Assembly: GCA_004557285.1 (NCBI GenBank)
Contig: SFEK01000116.1
Location: 1-6,710 of the forward strand
Direction of reading: 5' to 3'
DNA length: 6,710 nucleotides
Origin: Bacteroidales bacterium
GTDB taxonomy: Bacteria > Bacteroidota > Bacteroidia > Bacteroidales > Bacteroidaceae
In this document: piece by piece, positions 1-5,053 of the stretch
How positions within the stretch are numbered: position 1 is the stretch's first letter
Layout of the letters: each line of letters begins with the position of its first letter
Notes under the pieces: model-generated
The model's input: the letters and a program-made list of their open reading frames with translations, nothing else
Told to the model about the DNA's origin: nothing
Databases searched by the model: none
Translations under genes and position numbers: made by a program

Positions 1-1
1 C

Positions 2-703
2 ACCTTCGGTTTGGGATGGAGGGTGCTCTTCCCTGTTTATATGGCCATTGGCGTGATAGCCACACTGCTGCTGTTCTATACCCCCGTGGAGCGTGAGGAG
101 CCTTCGCAGGGCGGAAGCTCGTTTGGCGAGGCCGTCAAGTTGCTTGTGCCCCACAAAGGCACTGGAGCATTGGTGCTGCTGTCGTTCATCGGTATCATGT
201 GCCATGTGGGCATAGATGTTGGTACCAACACCACAGCCCCCAAGCTGCTCATCGAACGACTTGGCATGTCGCTCAACGATGCCGCCTTCGCCACCTCGCT
301 CTATTTCATCTTCCGTACTGTGGGCAGTTTCACTGGTTCGTTCTTCCTGCGCATCATGAGCAACCGCCTGTTCTTCACGCTCAGCGTGGTGATGATGCTG
401 CTTGCCATGATAGGCATGGCAGTGGGCGAGAGCAAGGCCGTGCTCTACACGTCAATTGCGCTGGTGGGCTACGGCAACTCCAACATCTTCCCCTTGATAT
501 TCTCTCAGGCACTGCTTTCTGAAAAGGACAGGCAGAACGAGGTGAGCGGACTGATGATTATGGGTCTGTTTGGCGGTACGGTGTTCCCCATGCTCATGGG
601 TTTTGCCTCCGATGCCGTTGGTCAGGTGGGAGCCGTGCTGGTGATGGCAGTAGGTGTGATTTACCTTTTCAGTTATATATCCAAAATTAAAACATCTAAT
701 TAA
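2..703 (+). CDS. FucP-like MFS sugar transporter, C-terminal part (5' truncated)
   Basis: This is the C-terminal 233 residues of an inner-membrane major facilitator superfamily sugar permease, probably a proton symporter for fructose or a related monosaccharide. The frame is open to the left edge of the window; a TTG at 11 is internal and is not the start. Seven hydrophobic segments are visible (about residues 8-27, 55-75, 93-113, 124-141, 146-168, 184-203 and 207-226 of the fragment). They fit TM6-TM12, with a polar central loop after the first (TPVEREEPSQGG). The segment GYGNSNIFPLIFSQAL resembles the NSIMFPTIF region of the FucP / glucose-galactose transporter family. It ends with a short basic tail. 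The next gene starts 8 nt after the stop and encodes fructokinase, so the two probably form one operon. In B. thetaiotaomicron a similar permease adjoins the fructokinase of the fructan locus. Fructose specificity is inferred from this context, not from residues in the fragment. Confidence 0.88.
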   Translation, partial: TFGLGWRVLFPVYMAIGVIATLLLFYTPVEREEPSQGGSSFGEAVKLLVPHKGTGALVLLSFIGIMCHVGIDVGTNTTAPKLLIERLGMSLNDAAFATSLYFIFRTVGSFTGSFFLRIMSNRLFFTLSVVMMLLAMIGMAVGESKAVLYTSIALVGYGNSNIFPLIFSQALLSEKDRQNEVSGLMIMGLFGGTVFPMLMGFASDAVGQVGAVLVMAVGVIYLFSYISKIKTSN

Positions 704-711
704 CATTCTCT

Positions 712-1587
712 ATGGACAACAAAATAATCGTGGGTCTGGGCGAGGCACTTTGGGATTGCCTTCCAGAAGGCCGCAAGATTGGCGGTGCCCCAGCCAACTT
801 TGCCTATCATGCCTCCCAATTTGGTTTTGATTCTTATGCCGTGAGTGCCGTGGGCAACGATGCCCTTGGTGATGAGACCATTGACGCATTGAAGTCGAAT
901 GGCTTGAAACTCGTGATGCCTCGTGTAGATTTTCCCACAGGTCAGGTGCAGGTCACGCTCGACGAAGACGGAGTGGCCACCTACGACATCAAGGAAGGTT
1001 CGGCATGGGACAACATCCCCTTCACACCAGAGATTGAGTCTTTGGCCAAGCAGTGCTGCGCCGTGTGTTTCGGTTCATTGGCACAGCGCAATGAGGTTTC
1101 TCGTCAGAGTATCTATCGTTTCCTCGATGCCACTTCCAATGACTGCATGCGCATCTTCGACATCAATCTGCGTCAGAATTTCTACACCAAGGAGATTATC
1201 CAGGAGTCGTTCAAACGCGCCAATGTAGTGAAAATCAACGATGAAGAATTGGTGGCCATCGGCCGTATGTTCGGCTATCCCGGTCTTGACATCGAGAACA
1301 AGTGTTGGCTCATGCTCGGCAAGTACAATCTCGACATGCTTGTTTTGACCTGTGGAGTCAACGGCAGCTATGTGTTCTCCAAGGGTTCGATGTCGTATCT
1401 TGAAACTCCTAAGGTTGAGGTGGCCGACACTGTAGGCGCCGGCGATTCATTCACCGGCTCGTTTGTAGCATCTGTGCTTTCAGGTCAATCCATAGCTGAG
1501 TCGCACCGTATCGCTGTAAACGTGAGTGCATACGTCTGCACTCAGAATGGTGCGATGCCAATGATTCCCGATGAATTGAAAAAATAA
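712..1587 (+). CDS. Fructokinase, PfkB (ribokinase) family
   Basis: This cytoplasmic sugar kinase of 291 aa has the usual length for bacterial fructokinases. It would phosphorylate fructose with ATP, feeding it into glycolysis. The N-terminal substrate-binding signature is present (GLGEALWDCLP at 8-18, then GGAPANFAYH at 24-33). The C-terminal PfkB signature is also intact: DTVGAGDSF at 239-247, with the anion-hole GAGD and the predicted catalytic base Asp245. GSLAQR (121-126), DINLRQNFY (150-158) and KINDEEL (174-180) are patterns I associate with fructokinases more than with ribokinase or 2-keto-3-deoxygluconate kinase. The ATG at 712 is the natural start: the signature begins at residue 8 and the gene follows the transporter stop by 8 nt. 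No Shine-Dalgarno sequence is visible, which is normal in Bacteroidota. A palindromic element begins 2 nt after the stop without altering the C-terminus, which ends in the usual P-x-I-P pattern. A related hexose specificity cannot be excluded. Confidence 0.93.
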   Translation: MDNKIIVGLGEALWDCLPEGRKIGGAPANFAYHASQFGFDSYAVSAVGNDALGDETIDALKSNGLKLVMPRVDFPTGQVQVTLDEDGVATYDIKEGSAWDNIPFTPEIESLAKQCCAVCFGSLAQRNEVSRQSIYRFLDATSNDCMRIFDINLRQNFYTKEIIQESFKRANVVKINDEELVAIGRMFGYPGLDIENKCWLMLGKYNLDMLVLTCGVNGSYVFSKGSMSYLETPKVEVADTVGAGDSFTGSFVASVLSGQSIAESHRIAVNVSAYVCTQNGAMPMIPDELKK

Positions 1588-1589
1588 AC

Positions 1590-1616
1590 AGGGTGTACAG
1601 TTTGATGTACAAATAT
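1590..1616 (+). repeat. Left terminal inverted repeat of the palindromic element
   Basis: This repeat begins AGGGTGTACAGTTTGATGTA and is followed by CAAATAT. It matches the reverse complement of 1908-1934 at 22 of 27 positions; four of the five mismatches lie between positions 8 and 20, and three of the five are transitions. It starts 2 nt after the fructokinase stop codon. It also contains TGTACA twice (1594-1599 and 1606-1611), giving a small local hairpin with a 6-nt loop. Confidence 0.6.
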
Positions 1617-1626
1617 CAGTAACAAC

Positions 1627-1639
1627 GCCCTAGAGGGGC
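1627..1639 (+). repeat. Small hairpin unit, left outer arm
   Basis: GCCCT (1627-1631), loop AGA, and GGGGC (1635-1639) form a 5-bp stem with one T·G wobble. It has the same design as the hairpins at 1704-1717 and 1754-1766. All three units belong to the palindromic element. Confidence 0.5.
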
Positions 1640-1647
1640 AACCTGCT

Positions 1648-1682
1648 CATAGCCCAGGGTAAAGCGTAGCGGCACCCTGGGT
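1648..1682 (+). repeat. Left member of a near-identical inverted pair
   Basis: This 35-base arm, beginning CATAGCCCAGGGTAAAGCG, matches the reverse complement of 1786-1819 at 34 positions, with a single extra G as the only difference. Such identity in non-coding sequence suggests a recent origin, gene conversion or selection for pairing. The arm also folds on itself through CCCAGGGT (1653-1660) and ACCCTGGG (1674-1681). Confidence 0.85.
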
Positions 1683-1690
1683 TATTTCAT
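1653..1690 (+). terminator. Possible terminator of the transporter-kinase operon
   Basis: CCCAGGGT (1653-1660) and ACCCTGGG (1674-1681) form a perfect 8-bp GC-rich stem with a 13-nt loop, followed by TTATTTCAT. It lies about 65 nt after the fructokinase stop and is the first strong hairpin there. The T-run is interrupted and the loop is long, so this is only a candidate. The matching fold at 1787-1814 could end transcription too. Confidence 0.35.
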
Positions 1691-1702
1691 GTAGTTGATG
1701 GT

Positions 1703-1767
1703 CGCCCTGCTAAGGGCAAAAGCTTAGATAATAGCAGGACAAATAACGCTTTTGCGCTTACAGCGCG
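1703..1767 (+). repeat. Inner inverted hairpin pair
   Basis: Left unit 1703-1725 (CGCCCTGCTAAGGGCAAAAG then CTT) and right unit 1745-1767 are inverted copies with a few differences. Each makes its own 5-bp hairpin: GCCCT-GCTA-AGGGC at 1704-1717, and GCGCT-TAC-AGCGC at 1754-1766. Compared in the same orientation, the stems differ at one base pair, C-G against G-C, so pairing is kept although the sequence changed. Each unit carries CAAAAGC on the same side of its hairpin. Confidence 0.6.
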
Positions 1768-1785
1768 CATGGACAACAACCCACT

Positions 1786-1819
1786 ACCCAGGGTGCGCTA
1801 CGCTTTACCCTGGGCTATG
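1786..1819 (-). repeat. Right member of the near-identical inverted pair
   Basis: This 34-base arm begins ACCCAGGGTGCGCTACGC on the + strand. It is the reverse complement of 1648-1682 apart from one missing base. It also folds locally, with CCCAGGGT (1787-1794) pairing to ACCCTGGG (1807-1814). A transcript crossing both arms could form either one long stem or two local hairpins. Confidence 0.85.
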
Positions 1820-1907
1820 TGCTTTTGCGCTTTGCCTTTCCTTTCAGCCGGCGACCTTTGGTTCAGCGCGACAATTACCGACATTAACTTCAGGATTAGG
1901 ATATTCA

Positions 1908-1934
1908 ATTTTTGCATATCAAATTGGACACCCT
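1908..1934 (-). repeat. Right terminal inverted repeat of the palindromic element
   Basis: Read on the - strand it begins AGGGTGTCCAATTTGATATG. It matches the left end (1590-1616) at 22 of 27 positions. A T-tract (1936-1943) and AT-rich DNA follow immediately on the + strand, and the candidate HTCS promoter starts about 27 bases further on. Confidence 0.6.
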
Positions 1935-1960
1935 ATTTTTTTTATATATAAACATTGAAT

Positions 1961-1994
1961 TTTGCTTTTGTTTTAATCATTTTTATTACCTTTG
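1961..1994 (+). promoter_or_regulatory. Candidate promoter of the HTCS gene
   Basis: TACCTTTG at 1987-1994 matches the Bacteroidota -7 element TAnnTTTG exactly. Two TTTG boxes lie upstream, at 1961-1964 (22-nt spacer) and 1967-1970 (16-nt spacer). Neither has the preferred spacing of about 19-21 nt, so the promoter may be weak, as suits a sensor gene. Initiation would be near 2000, leaving a leader of roughly 100 nt before the ATG. The leader (1995-2104) is AT-rich; I see no riboswitch or clear terminator in it. Confidence 0.5.
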
Positions 1995-2104
1995 TAGCCA
2001 AAAATAACCAATTTTTGCCCATTTGTTGCCTTGATGTGACAACTTGCATATATGGCACAGATTAGAGTGAACACAAAATATAGTAAATATATCTTATTAC
2101 ATTT

Positions 2105-4891
2105 ATGCTGAGACCCGTCTATTACATTGTTTTGGTAGAGATATTGTTGTCTCTGATGTTCGTTGCTTGTGATGAAAACAACGACAATCATGCCTATCGT
2201 ATCGGTGTTTCTCAATGTAGTGGTGGTTTCTGGCGGGAGAAACAGAACAATGAGATGCGTCGTGAATTGTTGTTGCAAGAAGGGGCAACCATGGAGTTGC
2301 TGTGCGCCAACGACGACAACGAGAAACAGATGGCAGACATTCAGCATTTCATCGATGAGCAGGTGGATATACTTGTCGTTTCGCCCAACGACACCAATGC
2401 CCTGACAGCAACCATCGAGAAGGCATACCATGCGGGCATACCCGTATTGCTGTTTGACAGGACTATCCATTCAGACCAATACACGGCCTTTGTCGGTGGT
2501 GACAATTACGAGGTGGGCAGACAGATGGCGGCATATATCATCACACATCTGCCTAAGGGAGGAAAGGTAATCGAAATCATGGGCAACATGAAAACATCCC
2601 CGGCGTGGCAACGCCATCGAGGATTTGTGAATGGCCTATCCGATGTTGGAGGCATAGAAATTGTGGCGTCTGTCGATGCCGGTTGGCAAGGTCCGCTTGC
2701 TGAAAGTGCAGCCGACTCATTGCTTCGCCTGTATCCCGACGTCGATGCCATTGTATCCCATAGCGACTTTATGGCAGACGGGGCCAAACGGGCAGCCGAC
2801 AGGCTATACCCCGGCAACGATTATATTTTTGTTGGGGCTGATGGATTCGGTACTCCAGGCTTGGGCATAGAGGCGGTGGAAAAGGGCGAACTCGATGCCA
2901 CTGCCATTTATCCCACAGGCGGTGACGCCATCATCCAGACAGCATTGAAAATACTAAAAGGTGAGCAATACGAAAAGACAACGTTTTTGCCAAGCAACAT
3001 AGTGAGCACTCCACAAGAAGCTATGCTTCTCATCAATATGGATCGTGCACTCACGGCAGAAGTGAAACGTGTGGAACGTGTCCACGACCAGGCTGTCTTT
3101 TATCTCAAAGAGAGCCAAAAAGAACGTGTGATGTTGTATGTGTTGTTGGCAGTGCTGTTGCTGATATGTGGCCTTTGTGCCGCACTCTATCGTGTGAATA
3201 TGCTCAGGCGAAAGTCCAACAAGCGTCTATATGAGCAACAAGACATATTGCTTGAAAAAAATGAGCAACTCTTGAGCATGACCCACCAACTGGAGGAGGC
3301 TACAAATGCCAAACTGGTGTTCTTTACCAACATCTCACACGATTTTCGCACTCCCCTCAACCTCATATCCGGACCTATAGACCAAGCCATGGCCAAGTTG
3401 AAGGATAAAGCTGAAATCATGACATTGTTGCAGATAGCGCAGCGCAATGTCGGGGTGTTGCTCGACCTTGTCAACCAGATACTCGATTTCCGCAAGGTGG
3501 AAAACGGCAAGATGACATTGACCATGCAGACGGTAAACATCAACACATTGGCAAGCGCATGGCACGAATCATTCATGTCGTTGGCGCAGCAAAAGGGATT
3601 GAAACTTGATGTTGCCGTAGATAAGGTCGAGACAAATGTCAATGTCGATGCCAAGAAACTCGAGCGAATGGTTTACAACCTTCTTGGCAATTCCATCAAG
3701 TTCACGCCTGCTGGCGGCACCGTGGGCTTGCGGTGCACCATGGCCGACAATCATCTCGTCATCACCGTGAGCGACACAGGTCCAGGCATAGACAAGGACA
3801 ACCTCAACAAAATATTCGAACGCTTCTATCAGTTGGGCAATTCTTCCGGCGAGGGCACAGGCATTGGCCTGGCTTTGGTGAAGAAATATGCAGAGCTGAT
3901 GGGCGGAAGCGTGGAGATAGCGTCAAACAGCGACGACACCCAGGGAGCAACCGGCACCACGATATCCATTGTCATCCCCACGGAACCATCCCATGTCGCC
4001 GCACCCGTTACTGATGTGCCCCAGCACCTGTTGCCCGAAAGCCTTTATGCCTGTGCAAACCTGCAATTCACGTCGCCGGCCAAGCAGCAGCAAGTGTCGG
4101 AAGACGAGTCGCTGCCTGTGGTACTGGTCATCGACGACAATGCCGACATGCGCACATTCATCAGCACTTTGCTCGCCGACCGATACCGTGTGCTGACCGC
4201 CAACGATGGCGAGCAAGGCCTGCAGATAGCCAAAGACAACATTCCAGACATAGTGGTCTGCGATGTGATGATGCCCGTGATGGACGGTTTGGAATGTTGC
4301 CAAAAACTGAAGAACGACCTATGTACCAGCCACATCCCGGTGATATTGCTCACGGCATGCAGTCTCGACGAGCAACGTGTCAAGGGATTGCAGTCGGGAG
4401 CAGAGGCCTATCTGGCCAAACCGTTTAATTGTCCGGTATTGCTTGCACAGATAGATACACTCTTGAAAAATCGAACAAGGGAAAATCTTTCCAAGACAAA
4501 TGCAGAAGTTAAGGATTCTTCAGCATCCAAACAGGCCATAGGGCAGAATGTATCCAAACCATCATTGTCAAGATATGACAAGGGCTTCTTGAAGAAAATG
4601 CAAGAGCATATAGAAAGTTGCTACAGCGACGAAAACTTCAGTGTTGAGATGCTTGCCGAAAAGATGTGCCTAAGCCGCGCACAGCTCTACCGCAAGTGCA
4701 AGGCTTTGACAGGCAACACCCCTGTAGAGCTTATCCGCAATACACGTCTGGAACATGCACGCCACATGCTGCTCAACGGTTACGACCAAATAGCCCATGT
4801 GGCCGCTGCCGTTGGAATACCCAATGCGGCTTATTTCGCCAAGTGTTATAAAGCATATTTTGGTGATTATCCTAAAGATACAATGTCATGA
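2105..4891 (+). CDS. Hybrid two-component system sensor/regulator, BT1754-like (fructose-sensing type)
   Basis: This single 928-aa protein senses a periplasmic sugar and activates transcription. An N-terminal hydrophobic stretch (4-21) ends in FVAC, with Cys22 resembling a lipobox. A periplasmic type I sugar-binding domain of the ribose-binding-protein class follows (about 30-315; VSPNDTNAL at 92-100, FDR at 117-119, VGADG at 243-247). One membrane helix (about 342-362) leads into a likely coiled coil (366-400). The histidine kinase has the H-box SHDFRTPLN with His412, N-box Asn529, VSDTGPGI (555-562), IFERFYQ (570-576) and GTGIGLAL (584-591). The receiver (about 671-788) has Asp677-Asp678, phosphoacceptor Asp720, Thr750 and Lys772. 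The C-terminus (about 822-928) is an AraC-type double helix-turn-helix. All catalytic residues are present and the length is normal for the class. The ATG at 2105 supplies the export signal. Its linkage to fructokinase and susC resembles the B. thetaiotaomicron fructan locus; fructose as ligand is inferred. Confidence 0.93.
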   Translation: MLRPVYYIVLVEILLSLMFVACDENNDNHAYRIGVSQCSGGFWREKQNNEMRRELLLQEGATMELLCANDDNEKQMADIQHFIDEQVDILVVSPNDTNALTATIEKAYHAGIPVLLFDRTIHSDQYTAFVGGDNYEVGRQMAAYIITHLPKGGKVIEIMGNMKTSPAWQRHRGFVNGLSDVGGIEIVASVDAGWQGPLAESAADSLLRLYPDVDAIVSHSDFMADGAKRAADRLYPGNDYIFVGADGFGTPGLGIEAVEKGELDATAIYPTGGDAIIQTALKILKGEQYEKTTFLPSNIVSTPQEAMLLINMDRALTAEVKRVERVHDQAVFYLKESQKERVMLYVLLAVLLLICGLCAALYRVNMLRRKSNKRLYEQQDILLEKNEQLLSMTHQLEEATNAKLVFFTNISHDFRTPLNLISGPIDQAMAKLKDKAEIMTLLQIAQRNVGVLLDLVNQILDFRKVENGKMTLTMQTVNINTLASAWHESFMSLAQQKGLKLDVAVDKVETNVNVDAKKLERMVYNLLGNSIKFTPAGGTVGLRCTMADNHLVITVSDTGPGIDKDNLNKIFERFYQLGNSSGEGTGIGLALVKKYAELMGGSVEIASNSDDTQGATGTTISIVIPTEPSHVAAPVTDVPQHLLPESLYACANLQFTSPAKQQQVSEDESLPVVLVIDDNADMRTFISTLLADRYRVLTANDGEQGLQIAKDNIPDIVVCDVMMPVMDGLECCQKLKNDLCTSHIPVILLTACSLDEQRVKGLQSGAEAYLAKPFNCPVLLAQIDTLLKNRTRENLSKTNAEVKDSSASKQAIGQNVSKPSLSRYDKGFLKKMQEHIESCYSDENFSVEMLAEKMCLSRAQLYRKCKALTGNTPVELIRNTRLEHARHMLLNGYDQIAHVAAAVGIPNAAYFAKCYKAYFGDYPKDTMS

Positions 4892-4913
4892 TTATCAGTT
4901 GGTATATAATCAT
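4888..4913 (+). terminator. AT-rich hairpin over the HTCS stop codon, weak terminator candidate
   Basis: ATGATTAT (4888-4895) and ATAATCAT (4906-4913) form a perfect 8-bp stem with a 10-nt loop. The stem overlaps the TGA stop (4889-4891). It is AT-rich and has no T-run after it, so it is a poor intrinsic terminator; it might only protect the 3' end or be fortuitous. Confidence 0.25.
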
Positions 4914-4950
4914 TGTTACTTGAATTACATATATGTTTCATTTGGTAAAA

Positions 4951-4982
4951 GTTGCAACATTAGTGCTGATTGTTGCAACATT
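4951..4982 (+). promoter_or_regulatory. Two-box operator (GTTGCAACATT x2), probable HTCS binding site
   Basis: GTTGCAACATT occurs at 4951-4961 and again at 4972-4982, exactly 21 bp apart, or two helical turns. The core GTTGCAAC is itself a perfect 8-bp palindrome. The second box ends 4 bp before the -33 box of the susC promoter, placing the box centres near -50 and -71. That is a usual location for AraC-type activators, which bind direct repeats on one face of the helix. The neighbouring HTCS carries such a DNA-binding domain and is the likely partner. The repeat and spacing are seen directly; the partner is inferred. Confidence 0.68.
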
Positions 4983-4986
4983 TATT

Positions 4987-5018
4987 TTTGTTTGTTTATA
5001 CAAAAGCGGTTAATTTTG
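4987..5018 (+). promoter_or_regulatory. Promoter of the susC-like operon
   Basis: TTTG at 4987-4990 and TAATTTTG at 5011-5018 match the Bacteroidota -33 and -7 elements (TTTG and TAnnTTTG), with a 20-nt spacer in the preferred range. Transcription should begin near 5025, giving a leader of about 30 nt before the ATG at 5054. The leader ends in A-rich sequence (TAATAACAAACAA) without a Shine-Dalgarno motif, typical of the phylum. The two GTTGCAAC boxes abut it upstream. Confidence 0.75.
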
Positions 5019-5053
5019 CGGCGAATTATGTTGAATAATCTAATAACAAACAA

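Larger units (their letters stand above)
1590..1934. mobile_element. Non-coding palindromic element with terminal inverted repeats, MITE-like
   Basis: Most of the 517-base gap between the kinase and the HTCS is one inverted-repeat structure. Its ends, 1590-1616 and 1908-1934, match as inverted repeats at 22 of 27 positions and both begin AGGGTGT when read inward. Nested inside are a nearly perfect inverted pair (1648-1682 / 1786-1819) and an inner hairpin pair (1703-1725 / 1745-1767), all centred close to position 1734. The outer right arm is about 56 bases longer than the left. No transposase or credible protein is encoded; the short open frames crossing it read through the palindrome. A-rich sequence precedes the left end and a T-tract follows the right end; no clear target-site duplication is visible. 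It could be a MITE, a REP/BIME-like intergenic repeat or a structured RNA. From memory, similar AGCCCAGGGT / ACCCTGGGT intergenic repeats are common in Bacteroidota genomes; copy number cannot be judged here. Confidence 0.6.

Noticed and set aside
1752..1958. Open frame of 68 codons, and an overlapping 60-codon frame, within the intergenic palindrome
   Set aside because: They read through the inverted-repeat arms, have no recognisable domain or credible composition, and overlap each other in different frames. They look like spurious translations of a repeat.
2024..2052. GTTGCC and CAACTTGCAT in the HTCS leader as a possible degenerate operator
   Set aside because: Only half-matches to GTTGCAACATT are present, order and spacing differ from the susC pair, and the site would lie downstream of the predicted promoter.
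1588..2104. Possible CRISPR array or tRNA in the repeat-rich gap
   Set aside because: The repeats are inverted and nested rather than regularly spaced direct repeats, and no cloverleaf with tRNA consensus arms is visible.
2270..2279. GTTGCAAG, one mismatch from the GTTGCAAC operator core
   Set aside because: It is a single copy inside HTCS coding sequence without the ATT extension or a partner at 21 bp, so it is expected by chance.
1973..2470. Minus-strand open frame of 165 codons overlapping the HTCS start
   Set aside because: It covers the HTCS promoter and antisense of its signal and sensor region, and its low-complexity His/Val/Thr-rich product has no known domain. It is a shadow of the real gene.
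3187..3654. Minus-strand open frame of 155 codons inside the HTCS kinase region
   Set aside because: It lies antisense to a conserved histidine kinase domain, and the Cys/Ser-rich product has no family features.
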